DNA of 64,000 nucleotides from Burkholderia sp. OK233 (GCF_900230185.1 NZ_OCSR01000002.1:3100001-3164000); one strand, 5' to 3'; positions 51,224 to 59,903 are shown, numbered from the stretch's first letter. Program-made: numbers and translations. Notes: generated by a model not told the origin, from the sequence alone.

Positions 51224-51256
51224 ATGACCTGTCCGACCTGTCGCTGTCCGCGCTGA
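51224..51256 (+). CDS. Candidate cysteine-rich leader peptide (10 residues)
   Basis: A minimal frame ATG to TGA encoding MTCPTCRCPR, with Cys at positions 3, 6 and 8. GGAGAGAGG at 51213-51221 provides a ribosome-binding site. All three Cys codons are TGT, although TGC is the usual choice in such GC-rich genomes. It ends about 148 bases before a MetQ-like gene that opens a sulfur-scavenging operon, and a hairpin follows 20 bases after the stop. This is how amino-acid-sensing leader peptides look: ribosome stalling at Cys codons under sulfur starvation would change downstream RNA structure, Rho access or translation. Function is inference; the frame, Shine-Dalgarno site and position are seen directly. 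Confidence 0.6.
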   Translation: MTCPTCRCPR

Positions 51257-51276
51257 TCCGCTCGCGCGTTCTATCG

Positions 51277-51308
51277 CTGCTGCGCGCCGTTTAAGCCGCG
51301 CGTTGCAG
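51277..51308 (+). promoter_or_regulatory. Hairpin downstream of the leader peptide
   Basis: CTGC (51277-51280) plus GCGCGC on the left pairs with GCGCGC and GCAG (51305-51308) on the right, with two mismatches and an AT-rich loop (TTTAAG). No T-run follows, so it is not an intrinsic terminator. It could be an attenuator element combined with Rho, or an alternative structure controlled by translation of the leader. Confidence 0.4.
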
Positions 51309-51403
51309 ATTTCCGTTGTCCGACCGATTCCGGCACGCCTGCTCGCATGCCGTGGGATTGGCTCGCCTCGAACACACCACGCCCCCATCCTGACGAGTTC
51401 ACC

Positions 51404-52243
51404 ATGCGCATTTCTCTGACCACTGCAAGGCGCTTTTTCAAAGCGCGGACGCTGACGCTCTTCGGCGCATTCGGCGTCGCGCTGGCGTTGTCTGCTACGC
51501 CTGCATTCGCGGCGGACACGCCCACGTTGAAAATCGGCACCGCCACCAGCCCGCAAATCGAGGCTCTCAAAGTCGCCGCGCGCGAAGCGAAGGAGCAAGG
51601 GCTGGACGTGAAGATCATCGAGTTCACCGACTGGAATACGCCGAACGCGGCGCTCGCCAACAAGGATATCGACGCCAACTATTTCCAGCACATCCCGTTT
51701 CTCGAGAACGCAAAGAAGCAGGGCGGTTATAACTTCGTCGCAATCGCACCGGGCACGATCATGAAGATCGGCCTGTACTCGAAAAAGATCAAACGCTTCG
51801 ATGAATTGAAAGACGGCGCCACCGTCGCCATCGCTAACGATCCGGTCAACGGCGGTCGTGGTCTGTTGTTGCTGCAACGCGCCGGTCTCATCAAGCTGAC
51901 CCCGGGCATCGACTATCGTGCCACGACGCTCGACATCATCGACAACCCGAAGCACCTGAAGATCGTTCAGCTCGAGGCCTCGCAATTGGCCCGCTCGCTC
52001 GACGACGTCGATCTCGCCCAAGGCTACCCGAGCTTCATCAAGCTCGCGGGCACCACTGATCCGAATAGCGCATTGTTGTTCGACGGCCTGGAAAACAAGA
52101 ACTACGCGATCCAGTGGGTCGTGCGCCCTGAAAGCGCGAATGATCCGCGTATCCGCAAGTTCATCTCGATCTATCAGCATTCGCCCGCTGTGCGCGCCGC
52201 GCTCGACAAGGCCTTCGGCAATCTCTACGCCGTCGCCTGGTAA
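51404..52243 (+). CDS. MetQ/NlpA-family ABC substrate-binding protein
   Basis: A 279-residue periplasmic binding protein. The signal peptide ends in ATPAFA followed by ADTPTLKIGTATSPQIEALKVAAREAKEQGLDVKIIEFTDWNTPNAALANKDIDANYFQHIPFLE, a clear MetQ-type domain. There is no lipobox cysteine, so it is soluble rather than a lipoprotein. ATG 51404 gives a proper signal peptide; an open frame from 51347 does not. The operon holds monooxygenases for sulfur compounds, so the ligand may be an organosulfur compound such as a sulfone or methionine derivative rather than methionine itself. That is an inference. Confidence 0.88.
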   Translation: MRISLTTARRFFKARTLTLFGAFGVALALSATPAFAADTPTLKIGTATSPQIEALKVAAREAKEQGLDVKIIEFTDWNTPNAALANKDIDANYFQHIPFLENAKKQGGYNFVAIAPGTIMKIGLYSKKIKRFDELKDGATVAIANDPVNGGRGLLLLQRAGLIKLTPGIDYRATTLDIIDNPKHLKIVQLEASQLARSLDDVDLAQGYPSFIKLAGTTDPNSALLFDGLENKNYAIQWVVRPESANDPRIRKFISIYQHSPAVRAALDKAFGNLYAVAW

Positions 52244-52285
52244 GGCACGCAGCTAGCAACGTTGCATACCGCAAGGAGTCGAACG

Positions 52286-53701
52286 ATGGCGAAAAAGAAG
52301 ATCCTGCTGAACGCGTTCAATATGAATGCGGTCGGTCACATCAATCATGGTTTGTGGACGCATCCGCGCGACCGTTCCGCGCATTACACCGACCTCGACT
52401 ACTGGACGAGTCTCGCGCAAACCCTTGAGCGCGGCAAGTTCGACGGCATCTTTCTCGCGGATATCGTCGGCGTATACGACGTCTATCAGGGTGGCCCGGA
52501 AACCCCGTTGCGTGAATCGGTGCAGATTCCGATCAACGATCCAACGCTGATCGTGCCCGCGATGGCACACGTGACGAAGCATATCGGCTTCGGCGTCACG
52601 TCGAATCTGACTTACGAGCCGCCGTACCTGTTCGCGCGCCGCATGTCGACGCTGGATCATCTGACGAAGGGCCGGGTCGGCTGGAACATCGTCACCGGCT
52701 ATCTGGACAGCGCGGCGCGCGGCATGGGTCTCGCGCAACAGATTAGCCACGACGACCGCTACGATCGCGCGGACGATTATATGGACGTGGTCTACAAGCT
52801 GTGGGAGCAAAGCTGGGAGGACGACGCGGTGGTGCGCGATCGCGAGGCGCGTATCTTCTCGCACCCTGACAAGGTGCATCGCGTGAAACACGACGGTCCG
52901 TACTATTCGATCGATGCCATTCATTTGAGCGAGCCATCGCCGCAACGCACGCCGGTGCTGTATCAGGCGGGTTCGTCGAGCCGGGGCGTCGATTTCGCGG
53001 CGCGTCACGCGGAATGCGTGTTTGTCGGTGGCCAGAACAAGCAGCTCACGCGCTCCATTGTCGACGACATTCGAGCGCGAGCGGTGAGCTTCGGCCGCGC
53101 GCCGGACGATATCAAGATCTTTGCCGGCATCACCGTTGTAGTCGGCGAAACAGAACGCGCCGCGCAAGAGAAATTTGAAGAGTACCGGCGTTACGCGAGC
53201 GCCGAGGGCGGCATTGCGCATTTCTCCAGTTCGACCGGCATCGACTTCTCGCAGTACGAACTGGATGAACCGATTTCGTATGTGAAGACCGAATCGATGC
53301 AATCGGCTGTCGAAGCGATTTCGAAGAAGAGCGTGAGCGGCGTATGGACCAAACGCAAGGTGCTCGAACAGATGACCCTTGGCGGCCGCGCGAAGCCCGT
53401 AGTCGGGTCGCCGCAGCAGATCGCGGATGAGCTCGTGTCGTGGATAGAAGAGGCGGGCGTCGACGGATTCAATCTGACGCGCACCGTCATGCCCGAATCG
53501 TTCGAAGACTTCGTCGATCTGGTGGTGCCGGAGTTGCAGAATCGCGGCGTCTACAAGGAAGACTACGACCCTGCGCCGACACTGCGCGAAAAGCTATTCG
53601 GTGGCGGCCGCGCGCGACTGCCTGAGGTGCATGCCGGCGCGCAGCATCGGCTTAATGCACCAATTGCGCAAACTGGCGCGCGATCCACCGTGGACGCATA
53701 A
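52286..53701 (+). CDS. LLM-class FMN-dependent monooxygenase (NtaA/DszA/DmoA type)
   Basis: A 471-residue bacterial luciferase-like monooxygenase of the NtaA/SnaA/DszA group, which uses reduced FMN from a separate reductase. The start MAKKKILLNAFNMNAVGHINHGLWTHPRD, the LADIVGVYDVYQGGPETPLRESVQIPINDPTLIVPAMA segment and GRVGWNIVTGYLDSAARGMG are family hallmarks. AAGGAG lies nine bases before ATG 52286. It is the second gene of the operon, between the binding protein and the ATPase. Members oxidise dibenzothiophene sulfone, dimethyl sulfide or aminopolycarboxylates; with a sulfur-type transporter here, cleavage of a C-S bond is the best guess. Confidence 0.88.
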   Translation: MAKKKILLNAFNMNAVGHINHGLWTHPRDRSAHYTDLDYWTSLAQTLERGKFDGIFLADIVGVYDVYQGGPETPLRESVQIPINDPTLIVPAMAHVTKHIGFGVTSNLTYEPPYLFARRMSTLDHLTKGRVGWNIVTGYLDSAARGMGLAQQISHDDRYDRADDYMDVVYKLWEQSWEDDAVVRDREARIFSHPDKVHRVKHDGPYYSIDAIHLSEPSPQRTPVLYQAGSSSRGVDFAARHAECVFVGGQNKQLTRSIVDDIRARAVSFGRAPDDIKIFAGITVVVGETERAAQEKFEEYRRYASAEGGIAHFSSSTGIDFSQYELDEPISYVKTESMQSAVEAISKKSVSGVWTKRKVLEQMTLGGRAKPVVGSPQQIADELVSWIEEAGVDGFNLTRTVMPESFEDFVDLVVPELQNRGVYKEDYDPAPTLREKLFGGGRARLPEVHAGAQHRLNAPIAQTGARSTVDA

Positions 53702-53713
53702 GAGGAGCGAAGC

Positions 53714-54871
53714 ATGGCTAATCTTTTTGACGCGCCGCAGTTTATTGAAGACGCGCCGTCCCTCGCGTTGAATCGTGTTGCGGTCGATACCGCGCAAGAA
53801 ACCGTCGTATTCGACGACGTGGGCAAGGTGTTCGCCAACACGCGCGGTGTGTCGACCGCGGCGCTGGCGAACGTCACGCTGAAGGTGGCGCGCGGCGAAG
53901 TGTTCGGCATCATCGGCCGAAGCGGTGCAGGCAAATCGACCCTGCTGCGGCTCGTCAATGGTCTGGAAAAGCCGAGTTCCGGCGCCGTGCGCGTGAATGG
54001 CGTGAGCGTCGGCGAACTCGACGAACGTGGGCTGGTCACGCTGCGGCGGCGTATCGGCATGGTGTTTCAGCATTTCAATTTGCTCTCCGCGAAAACGGTG
54101 CGCGAAAACATTGCGTTGCCGCTAAAAATCGCCGGCGCGCCTAAAGTGGCGATCGACAAAAAGGTCGACGCCTTGCTTGAACTGGTCGGCTTATCGACAA
54201 AACGTGACGCCTATCCGGCGAGTTTGTCCGGCGGGCAGAAACAGCGCGTCGGGATCGCGCGCGCGCTCGTGACCGATCCGGATATCCTGCTGTGCGATGA
54301 GGCGACCTCCGCGCTCGATCCTGAAACGACGCAAGCCATTCTCGCGTTGCTGCGCGATATCAATCAGCGGCTCAACCTGACCATCGTGCTGATTACGCAC
54401 GAGATGCAGGTCATTCGCGAGGTCTGCGATACGGTGGCGGTGATCGAGCGTGGTGAAGTGGTGGAGACGGGTCCGGTGTGGCGCGTATTCGGCGACCCGC
54501 AGCACGACGCGACGCGCGCGTTGCTGCGGACCCTGGTGCACGACCTGCCTGCGGATCTCGCCGCGCGCGTCAAACCGTTGCACGAGATCGCGCAAGCGGA
54601 TGCGCAGATTCTGCTCGACGTGCGCTTCACCGGCAGCGATGCACGTGAGCCTGACCTGGGCGGGTTGACGTCTGCGTTGAGCATTGAAGGTGGCCGCGTG
54701 AGTTTCGTGCATGGCGGCATCGACCGGATTCAGGGGCATGCGCAAGGGCGTCTGGTGGTGTCGGCAGAAGTGCGCGCCAATGCGGACGGCACGGTGCAAA
54801 AGCAGATCGCGACGCTGCTCGAGCGCGCGCGTCACTATGCCAATCATGTCGAGGTGCTGGGCTATGTCTGA
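53714..54871 (+). CDS. MetN-type ABC transporter ATPase with NIL domain
   Basis: A 385-residue ABC ATPase. Walker A is GRSGAGKST, the Q-loop MVFQHFNLL, the signature LSGGQKQRVGIARAL and Walker B ILLCDEATSALDPET, with the H-loop in LITHEMQVI. From about residue 290 a C-terminal NIL domain follows (ILLDVRFTGSDAREPDLGGLTSAL...), which in MetN senses substrate and inhibits transport. An extra ~30 residues precede the ATPase core. It overlaps the permease gene by eight bases and belongs with the MetQ-like and MetI-like genes. Confidence 0.92.
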   Translation: MANLFDAPQFIEDAPSLALNRVAVDTAQETVVFDDVGKVFANTRGVSTAALANVTLKVARGEVFGIIGRSGAGKSTLLRLVNGLEKPSSGAVRVNGVSVGELDERGLVTLRRRIGMVFQHFNLLSAKTVRENIALPLKIAGAPKVAIDKKVDALLELVGLSTKRDAYPASLSGGQKQRVGIARALVTDPDILLCDEATSALDPETTQAILALLRDINQRLNLTIVLITHEMQVIREVCDTVAVIERGEVVETGPVWRVFGDPQHDATRALLRTLVHDLPADLAARVKPLHEIAQADAQILLDVRFTGSDAREPDLGGLTSALSIEGGRVSFVHGGIDRIQGHAQGRLVVSAEVRANADGTVQKQIATLLERARHYANHVEVLGYV

Positions 54872-55520
54872 TCTCTGGCTCTCGGAACTCGCCGATGCCA
54901 TTCGCGACACCATCGTCATGGTCGGCGTGTCGGCCTTCGTCGCGGCGCTTGTCGGCATTCCCCTTGCACTGGTGCTGGTCACTACCACGCGCGGCGGCAT
55001 CTTTGAAAAACGGGTGGTGAACAGCACGCTCGGCGCGCTCGTCAATGCATTCCGCTCCACGCCGTTCATCATCCTGCTGGTCGCACTGTTGCCGCTCACA
55101 CGTTTGCTGATCGGTACGACGATCGGTGTATGGGCTGCCATCGTGCCGCTCAGTATCGCTGCAGTTCCTTTTTTTGCGCGCGTGGCCGAAGTGAGCTTGC
55201 GCGAGGTGGACCGCGGCTTGATCGAAGCCGCGCAGGCAATGGGCGCGCAGCGCCGGCATATCATCTGGCATGTGCTGCTGCCTGAAGCGCTGCCGGGCAT
55301 TCTCGGCGGCTTCACGATCACCGTGGTGGCGATGATCGGTTCCTCGGCCATGGCGGGCGCGGTGGGCGCAGGTGGTCTCGGCGATCTGGCGATCCGCTAC
55401 GGCTATCAGCGTTTCGATACCACCGTGATGGTGACGGTGATCGTGTTGCTGATCGTGATCGTGACGGCGGTGCAGTTCGTCGGCGACCGCTTCGTGCGAC
55501 GGCTCGCGCAACGCGCGTGA
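54864..55520 (+). CDS. MetI-type ABC transporter permease
   Basis: A 218-residue permease with about five membrane segments. The EAA loop reads EVDRGLIEAAQAMGAQRRHIIWHVLLPEALPGILGG, the MetI form, and VGAGGLGDLAIRYGYQRF follows. The start MSDLWLSELADAIRDTIVMVG at 54864 overlaps the ATPase gene by eight bases. With the binding protein and ATPase it completes a methionine-type importer that probably brings in the substrate of the neighbouring monooxygenases. Confidence 0.92.
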   Translation: MSDLWLSELADAIRDTIVMVGVSAFVAALVGIPLALVLVTTTRGGIFEKRVVNSTLGALVNAFRSTPFIILLVALLPLTRLLIGTTIGVWAAIVPLSIAAVPFFARVAEVSLREVDRGLIEAAQAMGAQRRHIIWHVLLPEALPGILGGFTITVVAMIGSSAMAGAVGAGGLGDLAIRYGYQRFDTTVMVTVIVLLIVIVTAVQFVGDRFVRRLAQRA

Positions 55521-55711
55521 TCGTCGCCCTTCGACCGCTATTTGCATGACGAATGGGTGCATGCGACCGACGTTTTCAGCGCTGGACTCACCGTCTATCA
55601 TGCTATTTACGATGCTGGGCGCAGCGAGACTCCCGCTCACCCGATCGAATGCAAACCGGCCGCGCGGATAAGCCGCGTGCCGCTCGCGAAACCTCTTCAC
55701 GTGGACATTGC

Positions 55712-56914
55712 ATGAACGAACCTCGACATCCCGAGGCACTGCAACCGCTGCAAACCGGCGCTGCGCCTGTGGTGCGCGATCTGACCGGCTTGCTCGATGC
55801 GTTGCGTGCCAGCGCGGCTCAGCGCGATCGCGACGGGGGTCACGCCGCGCAGGAGAAACAATGGATCGCCGACGCGGGGCTGCTCACGCTCGCCGTGCCG
55901 CGTGAATTCGGCGGTTCCGGCACGCGCTGGCCCGAGATCTACGAGACGATCCGCCAGATCGCGCGAGTCGACAGTGCGCTCGCGCATCTGCTTGGCTTCA
56001 CGTGCCTGCAGGTGGTCAGCGTCAATGTATGGGGCAACCCGGAACAACGTGCCCGCTATCTGGGCGGCACCGTGGAAGGGCGCTGGTGGTGGGGCAATGC
56101 AGTCAATCCGCTCGACACGCGACTCGTTGCAAGCGCAACCGGCGACGGTGGCTATCGTCTCGATGGGCAGAAAGGATTTTGTTCGGGCACGCGCGGCTCG
56201 CACATGATGACGGTTTCCGGGCACGATCCGGTTACCGGCAAAGCGGTGTTCGCGGTGGTGCCGACCACGCGTGAAGGCATTACCGTTCGCGAAGACTGGA
56301 ATCCGATCGGTCAGCGGCAAACCGATAGCGGCAGCGTCTCCTTTGTGCAAGTCAAGGTCGAACCGCACGAGGTGCTCGAGCGGGCCGACACGCCATACGC
56401 GAGCCTGCGCACGCTGATCTCACAGCAGGTGCTGATCAATCTGTTCGTCGGCATCGCGCAGGGCGCGCTCGAAGAAGCGCGCGCGTACGTCACACAGTAC
56501 GGCAAACCGTGGATATCTTCCGGCGTCGATAAAGCCACCGACGATCCCTACCTGATCCAGCGCTTCGGCGAGATGCGTCTGCAGGCAGTGAGCGCGGAAG
56601 CGCTGGCAGTGCGTGCCGCCTACGCGCTCGAAGACGCATGGCAACAAGGCCCGGCTCTGGGCGCCGAAACCCGTGCGCAGGTGGCGCTCGCCACCTCGGA
56701 GGCGAAAATCGTCGCGCACCGCGCCGCGCTCGACGTCAGCGAAAAACTGTTCGATGCCTGCGGCGCGCGCGCCACACACGCGCCGCTCGCGCTCGACCGC
56801 TTCTGGCGCAACGCTCGCGTGCATACGCTGCACGATCCACTCGACTATCGCGTACGCGACGTCGGCCGTTACGCGTTAAGCGGGACATTGCCGGAAGTTT
56901 CTTTGTACACTTGA
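55712..56914 (+). CDS. Acyl-CoA dehydrogenase-like flavoprotein monooxygenase (DszC/SfnB-like)
   Basis: A 400-residue flavoprotein of the acyl-CoA dehydrogenase fold. The N-terminal helical domain includes QWIADAGLLTLAVPREFGGSGTRWPEIYETIRQIARVDSALAHLLGF; the middle beta domain has WWWGNAVNPLDTRLVASATGDGGYRLDGQKGFCSGTRGSH. The carboxyl-terminal helices follow, but there is no catalytic Glu typical of true acyl-CoA dehydrogenases that I could recognise. DszC and SfnB are flavin monooxygenases of this branch acting on sulfur compounds. It lies 191 bases after the MetI-like gene and is probably part of the sulfur-scavenging set, using reduced flavin. Confidence 0.82.
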   Translation: MNEPRHPEALQPLQTGAAPVVRDLTGLLDALRASAAQRDRDGGHAAQEKQWIADAGLLTLAVPREFGGSGTRWPEIYETIRQIARVDSALAHLLGFTCLQVVSVNVWGNPEQRARYLGGTVEGRWWWGNAVNPLDTRLVASATGDGGYRLDGQKGFCSGTRGSHMMTVSGHDPVTGKAVFAVVPTTREGITVREDWNPIGQRQTDSGSVSFVQVKVEPHEVLERADTPYASLRTLISQQVLINLFVGIAQGALEEARAYVTQYGKPWISSGVDKATDDPYLIQRFGEMRLQAVSAEALAVRAAYALEDAWQQGPALGAETRAQVALATSEAKIVAHRAALDVSEKLFDACGARATHAPLALDRFWRNARVHTLHDPLDYRVRDVGRYALSGTLPEVSLYT

Positions 56915-56974
56915 GGCGGTTCGCGATGGCCTACATGAGGCGTCGCGGTTTTTCCCCTTCAAGAGACCACCGGC

Positions 56975-58303
56975 TTGCAGTTCAAATTACCGACCACCGC
57001 AACGGCGCCGTTTTGCCCATCCGAGGTGCAAGGCACGGTCGCCGTTACGCAAGGCGCGCCGTTCTGGAAAAAAATCCTGCAATTCGCGGGGCCTGGCCTG
57101 CTGATTTCGATAGGCTACATGGACCCCGGCAACTGGGCCACCGATATCGAAGCAGGCTCGCGTTACGGCTACAGCCTGTTGTTCGTCGTCATGCTGTCGA
57201 GTCTTGCGGCGATGGCGCTGCAATGTCTGAGCATGCGCCTCGGCATCGCCACCGGGCGGGACCTCGCGGAGTTGTCGAGACTGCGTTATTCACAAGGTGT
57301 CGCGCGCTTCCAGTGGCTGCTCGCCGAACTGTCGATCGTGGCCTGCGATCTGGCAGAAGTGCTCGGCGGCGCGCTGGCTTTCCATCTGCTCTTCAAATGT
57401 TCGCTGACCACCGGCGTGTTGCTGACCGCGTTCGATACGCTGATCGTGCTCGGCCTGAAGGGCAAGAATTTCCGCGACCTTGAAGCGATCATGCTCGGGT
57501 TGATCGTGACTATCGGCGTCGGCTACATCGTCGAGTTGGCACTGGTGAAGCCGCATTGGCCGTCAGTCGCGCAAGGACTGATTCCTTCGTGGCAGGCACT
57601 CAGCAGCCGCGAGCCGATGTATCTGGCGATCGGCATTCTCGGTGCGACCGTGATGCCCCACAACCTCTATCTGCATTCGTCGATCGTGCAGACTCGCGCG
57701 GTTAAACGCGATGCGGCCAGCATCCGATCGGCGATCGGCATGTCGCGCATCGATACGATCGTCTCGCTGGTGATTGCGCTGCTGATCAATATGGCGATCC
57801 TGATTCTCGCGGCCGCCGCGTTCCACGCGACTGGCCACAATCAGGTCACCGAAATCGAAGACGCGTACAAACTGCTGGCGCCGATCGTCGGCACCGGTTT
57901 CGCGGCGGTGCTGTTCGCGATCACGCTGCTGGCGTCGGGGCAAAGTTCGACCTTCACCGGCACGGTGGCAGGGCAGGTCATCATGGAAGGCTTCCTGAAG
58001 CTGAAAATTCCATGCTGGCAGCGGCGCTTCATCACGCGGGCGCTCGCTTTGATTCCGGCGCTGATCGGCGTGCAGATGATGGGCAACGGCGCAGTCGGCA
58101 AGCTGCTGGTCGCAAGCCAGGTTGTGTTGAGCCTGCAACTGCCGTTCGCGCTTTATCCGCTGATCCGCATGACTAACGATCGTTCGTTGATGGGCGAATT
58201 CGCCAACCGACTGCCGACGCGGCTCCTCGCCTGGTCGCTGTTCGTGGTGATCAGTGCGGCGAATCTGTGGCTGGTGGTGCAGACGGTGGGACTGGTGGAC
58301 TGA
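56975..58303 (+). CDS. mntH: Nramp-family divalent metal transporter
   Basis: A 442-residue Nramp protein with eleven membrane segments that imports Mn(II) or Fe(II) with protons. The metal-binding DPGNWATD in TM1 (ISIGYMDPGNWATDIEAGS) and the MPHNLYLHS in TM6 (LGATVMPHNLYLHSSIVQTR) are both intact. The start is uncertain: the only upstream option giving the full N-terminal region is TTG 56975 with AAGAGA before it, since nearby ATG codons are out of frame. It ends at a bidirectional terminator shared with flhC. It is transcribed after, but appears unrelated to, the sulfur operon. Confidence 0.9.
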   Translation: MQFKLPTTATAPFCPSEVQGTVAVTQGAPFWKKILQFAGPGLLISIGYMDPGNWATDIEAGSRYGYSLLFVVMLSSLAAMALQCLSMRLGIATGRDLAELSRLRYSQGVARFQWLLAELSIVACDLAEVLGGALAFHLLFKCSLTTGVLLTAFDTLIVLGLKGKNFRDLEAIMLGLIVTIGVGYIVELALVKPHWPSVAQGLIPSWQALSSREPMYLAIGILGATVMPHNLYLHSSIVQTRAVKRDAASIRSAIGMSRIDTIVSLVIALLINMAILILAAAAFHATGHNQVTEIEDAYKLLAPIVGTGFAAVLFAITLLASGQSSTFTGTVAGQVIMEGFLKLKIPCWQRRFITRALALIPALIGVQMMGNGAVGKLLVASQVVLSLQLPFALYPLIRMTNDRSLMGEFANRLPTRLLAWSLFVVISAANLWLVVQTVGLVD

Positions 58304-58394
58304 TGTGGCAGCGGGAGGTAGCGGCGGGTAACGGAGTAGCGCCTGGCGTCGGGTGTTAGCCGTGAGGTGTCCCGTGTCAGGGTGAGAACCACAC

Positions 58395-58424
58395 AAAAAA
58401 AGTCCGCGGGATGGCGGACTTTTT
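58395..58424. terminator. Bidirectional terminator between mntH and flhC
   Basis: AGTCCGC (58401-58407) and GCGGACT (58414-58420) form a perfect stem with six A before and four T after, so each direction sees a stem followed by T. It lies between the convergent mntH and flhC genes. Confidence 0.88.
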
Positions 58425-58479
58425 CCAAGGTGCTTCGGTTCGAATCAGGCTGGACCGGCCCTCATCGATTCCACTTAAC

Positions 58480-59049
58480 TCAGGCGGCTTGCGCAATCTG
58501 CGCTGCTTCGAGCGCTTCCTGACGAGCGGCGGCCGCCTTTTTGGTCTTGCCGGCGCGCGATGGCGGTTGGCAGGCGCCACACACCACGTTGTGTTGCAGA
58601 TCGTGCTTGTGCGCAACGAACTTGCCGGTGCAACGGCAGCATTTGGTCAGCTGCAGGATGTCGGCGTCGAAAAAACGCACCAGCGTCCATGCCCGCGTGA
58701 GATCCAGCACCGGTTCGGAGTCGCTGTGCTGGCAATGTTCCAGATACAGCCGATACCCTTTGGTCAGCGCATCCAGGTGCGAGCAACGCGCTTCGTTCTT
58801 CAGGAACAGGTACGTGTTGTAGAACAACGACGCGTGGATGTTCGCCAGCCACGTCATGTACCAGTCCGCCGAGAAAGGCAGCATGCCCTTGGGCGGCGAT
58901 ACGCCTTTAACCTCGCGGTACAGGCGGATCATGCGGTCGCGCGAAAGCGTCAACTCGCTTTCGAGCACCTGCATGCGCGCGCCGAGTTCAATCAGCGCGA
59001 TGGCACGGAATACTTCTTGTGCGTCTTCCGTCAGGCTACGCTTGAGCAT
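58480..59049 (-). CDS. flhC: Flagellar transcriptional activator FlhC
   Basis: A 189-residue FlhC, the zinc-binding partner of the FlhD4C2 master regulator that switches on class II flagellar genes. The zinc cysteines are in LTKCCRCTGKFVAHKHDLQHNVVCGACQPP (two CxxC pairs). MLKRSLTEDAQEVFRAIALIELGARMQVLESELTLSRDRMIRLYREVKGVSPPKGMLPFSADWYM is the family N-terminal part. I prefer ATG 59049 because a GAGG site lies eight bases before it; GTG 59058 would have no spacing. It is 14 bases after flhD. Confidence 0.93.
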   Translation of the reverse strand: MLKRSLTEDAQEVFRAIALIELGARMQVLESELTLSRDRMIRLYREVKGVSPPKGMLPFSADWYMTWLANIHASLFYNTYLFLKNEARCSHLDALTKGYRLYLEHCQHSDSEPVLDLTRAWTLVRFFDADILQLTKCCRCTGKFVAHKHDLQHNVVCGACQPPSRAGKTKKAAAARQEALEAAQIAQAA

Positions 59050-59063
59050 CGCGGTCACCTCAA

Positions 59064-59384
59064 TTAAGCAAACTGCTCAGCAGGCTGGCCTGCAAGCAGG
59101 ATCGCCGCGTGAGTCGGTGCAACTGCCGCATGCTTCGTGGTTTGCGTCAACGCCGACAACATCGAGTGGTCGTTGAAGCGGAAGAAGCACAAAAGCTGAT
59201 CGGAAGCGGCCAGCTTGACGATCTGCGCGAGCGACAGCCCGGCAAGCAAATCAGCCAGTTCCGACGACAGTCCCAGTCGGAACATGCCGACCGGTTTGTC
59301 CTCACGCAACATACGTTGCGCGAGCATGATGTAAGACAAGTTGATCTCGCGGATTGAATCCAGCGTCTCGCTGCTACGGTCCAT
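59064..59384 (-). CDS. flhD: Flagellar transcriptional activator FlhD
   Basis: A 106-residue FlhD, the other half of the flagellar master regulator. The sequence SIREINLSYIMLAQRMLREDKPVGMFRLGLSSELADLLAGLSLAQIVKLAASDQLLCFFRFND matches the family. In enterobacteria its central Cys forms a disulfide between monomers; a Cys is present in LLCFFRF. It heads the flhDC operon on the minus strand, behind a 521-base leader/promoter region. Confidence 0.93.
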   Translation of the reverse strand: MDRSSETLDSIREINLSYIMLAQRMLREDKPVGMFRLGLSSELADLLAGLSLAQIVKLAASDQLLCFFRFNDHSMLSALTQTTKHAAVAPTHAAILLAGQPAEQFA

Positions 59385-59544
59385 TTTTTGTGTTTCCGAA
59401 GCCCCGAATTACTATGCCGGCTTTTTTTGCCGTTATGTCTTTTGTGCCTCGCCGGAAACGTTGTCCTCCGGCTACATGTCACCACCTGATACAGATCACG
59501 ACTTTTTGATACATCACGTTACATTTCGTAACAGCTTGGGACGA

Positions 59545-59573
59545 ATTGTATGAAGGGCAAAACAAGAAATCAA
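59545..59573 (-). promoter_or_regulatory. Candidate sigma-70 promoter of flhDC
   Basis: On the minus strand TTGATT (59568-59573) and TACAAT (59545-59550) are spaced by exactly 17 bases. Transcription would start near 59538, giving an untranslated leader of about 150 bases before flhD. Confidence 0.6.
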
Positions 59574-59867
59574 TCCCCTCTCAAAAAAATATCTCAAAAA
59601 GATACATCAAATTTCGGTAACTATTTCACGGTCCTGTAATAGACAATGCTTTGCGGGTTTTTTGTCGCCTGAGAATTTCGTCTAATCCATAAAAACCCTT
59701 GTGTGGTGGGCTTTGGACTTATTCATCCTAGCAATGGCGTGTGCCCGGTCGAGAGCCGGAAAATCTGGATTGAATCAGAAAGGAAATAGAAAGCGAGCCC
59801 AATTGAAAGTAATAAATACCGTTCAATGGCGCTGCTGTGGGGACAAATCAGACGTGTAACAGGTTGG

Positions 59868-59903
59868 TGCGGCCCCAGTTACAAACGAGGCCGCATTTGT
59901 AAC
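59868..59903. terminator. Interleaved palindromes after the YeeE/YedE gene
   Basis: TGCGGCC (59868-59874) pairs with GGCCGCA (59889-59895), while GTTACAAA (59878-59885) pairs with TTTGTAAC (59896-59903). The two stems cross and cannot form together. They begin two bases after the transporter stop codon, so one is probably a 3' end signal. Confidence 0.5.

Noticed and set aside
59485..59500. CRP-like site TGA-N6-TCA upstream of flhDC
   Set aside because: Only the core half-sites match, and the position is downstream of the best promoter, so activation by CRP from here is unlikely.
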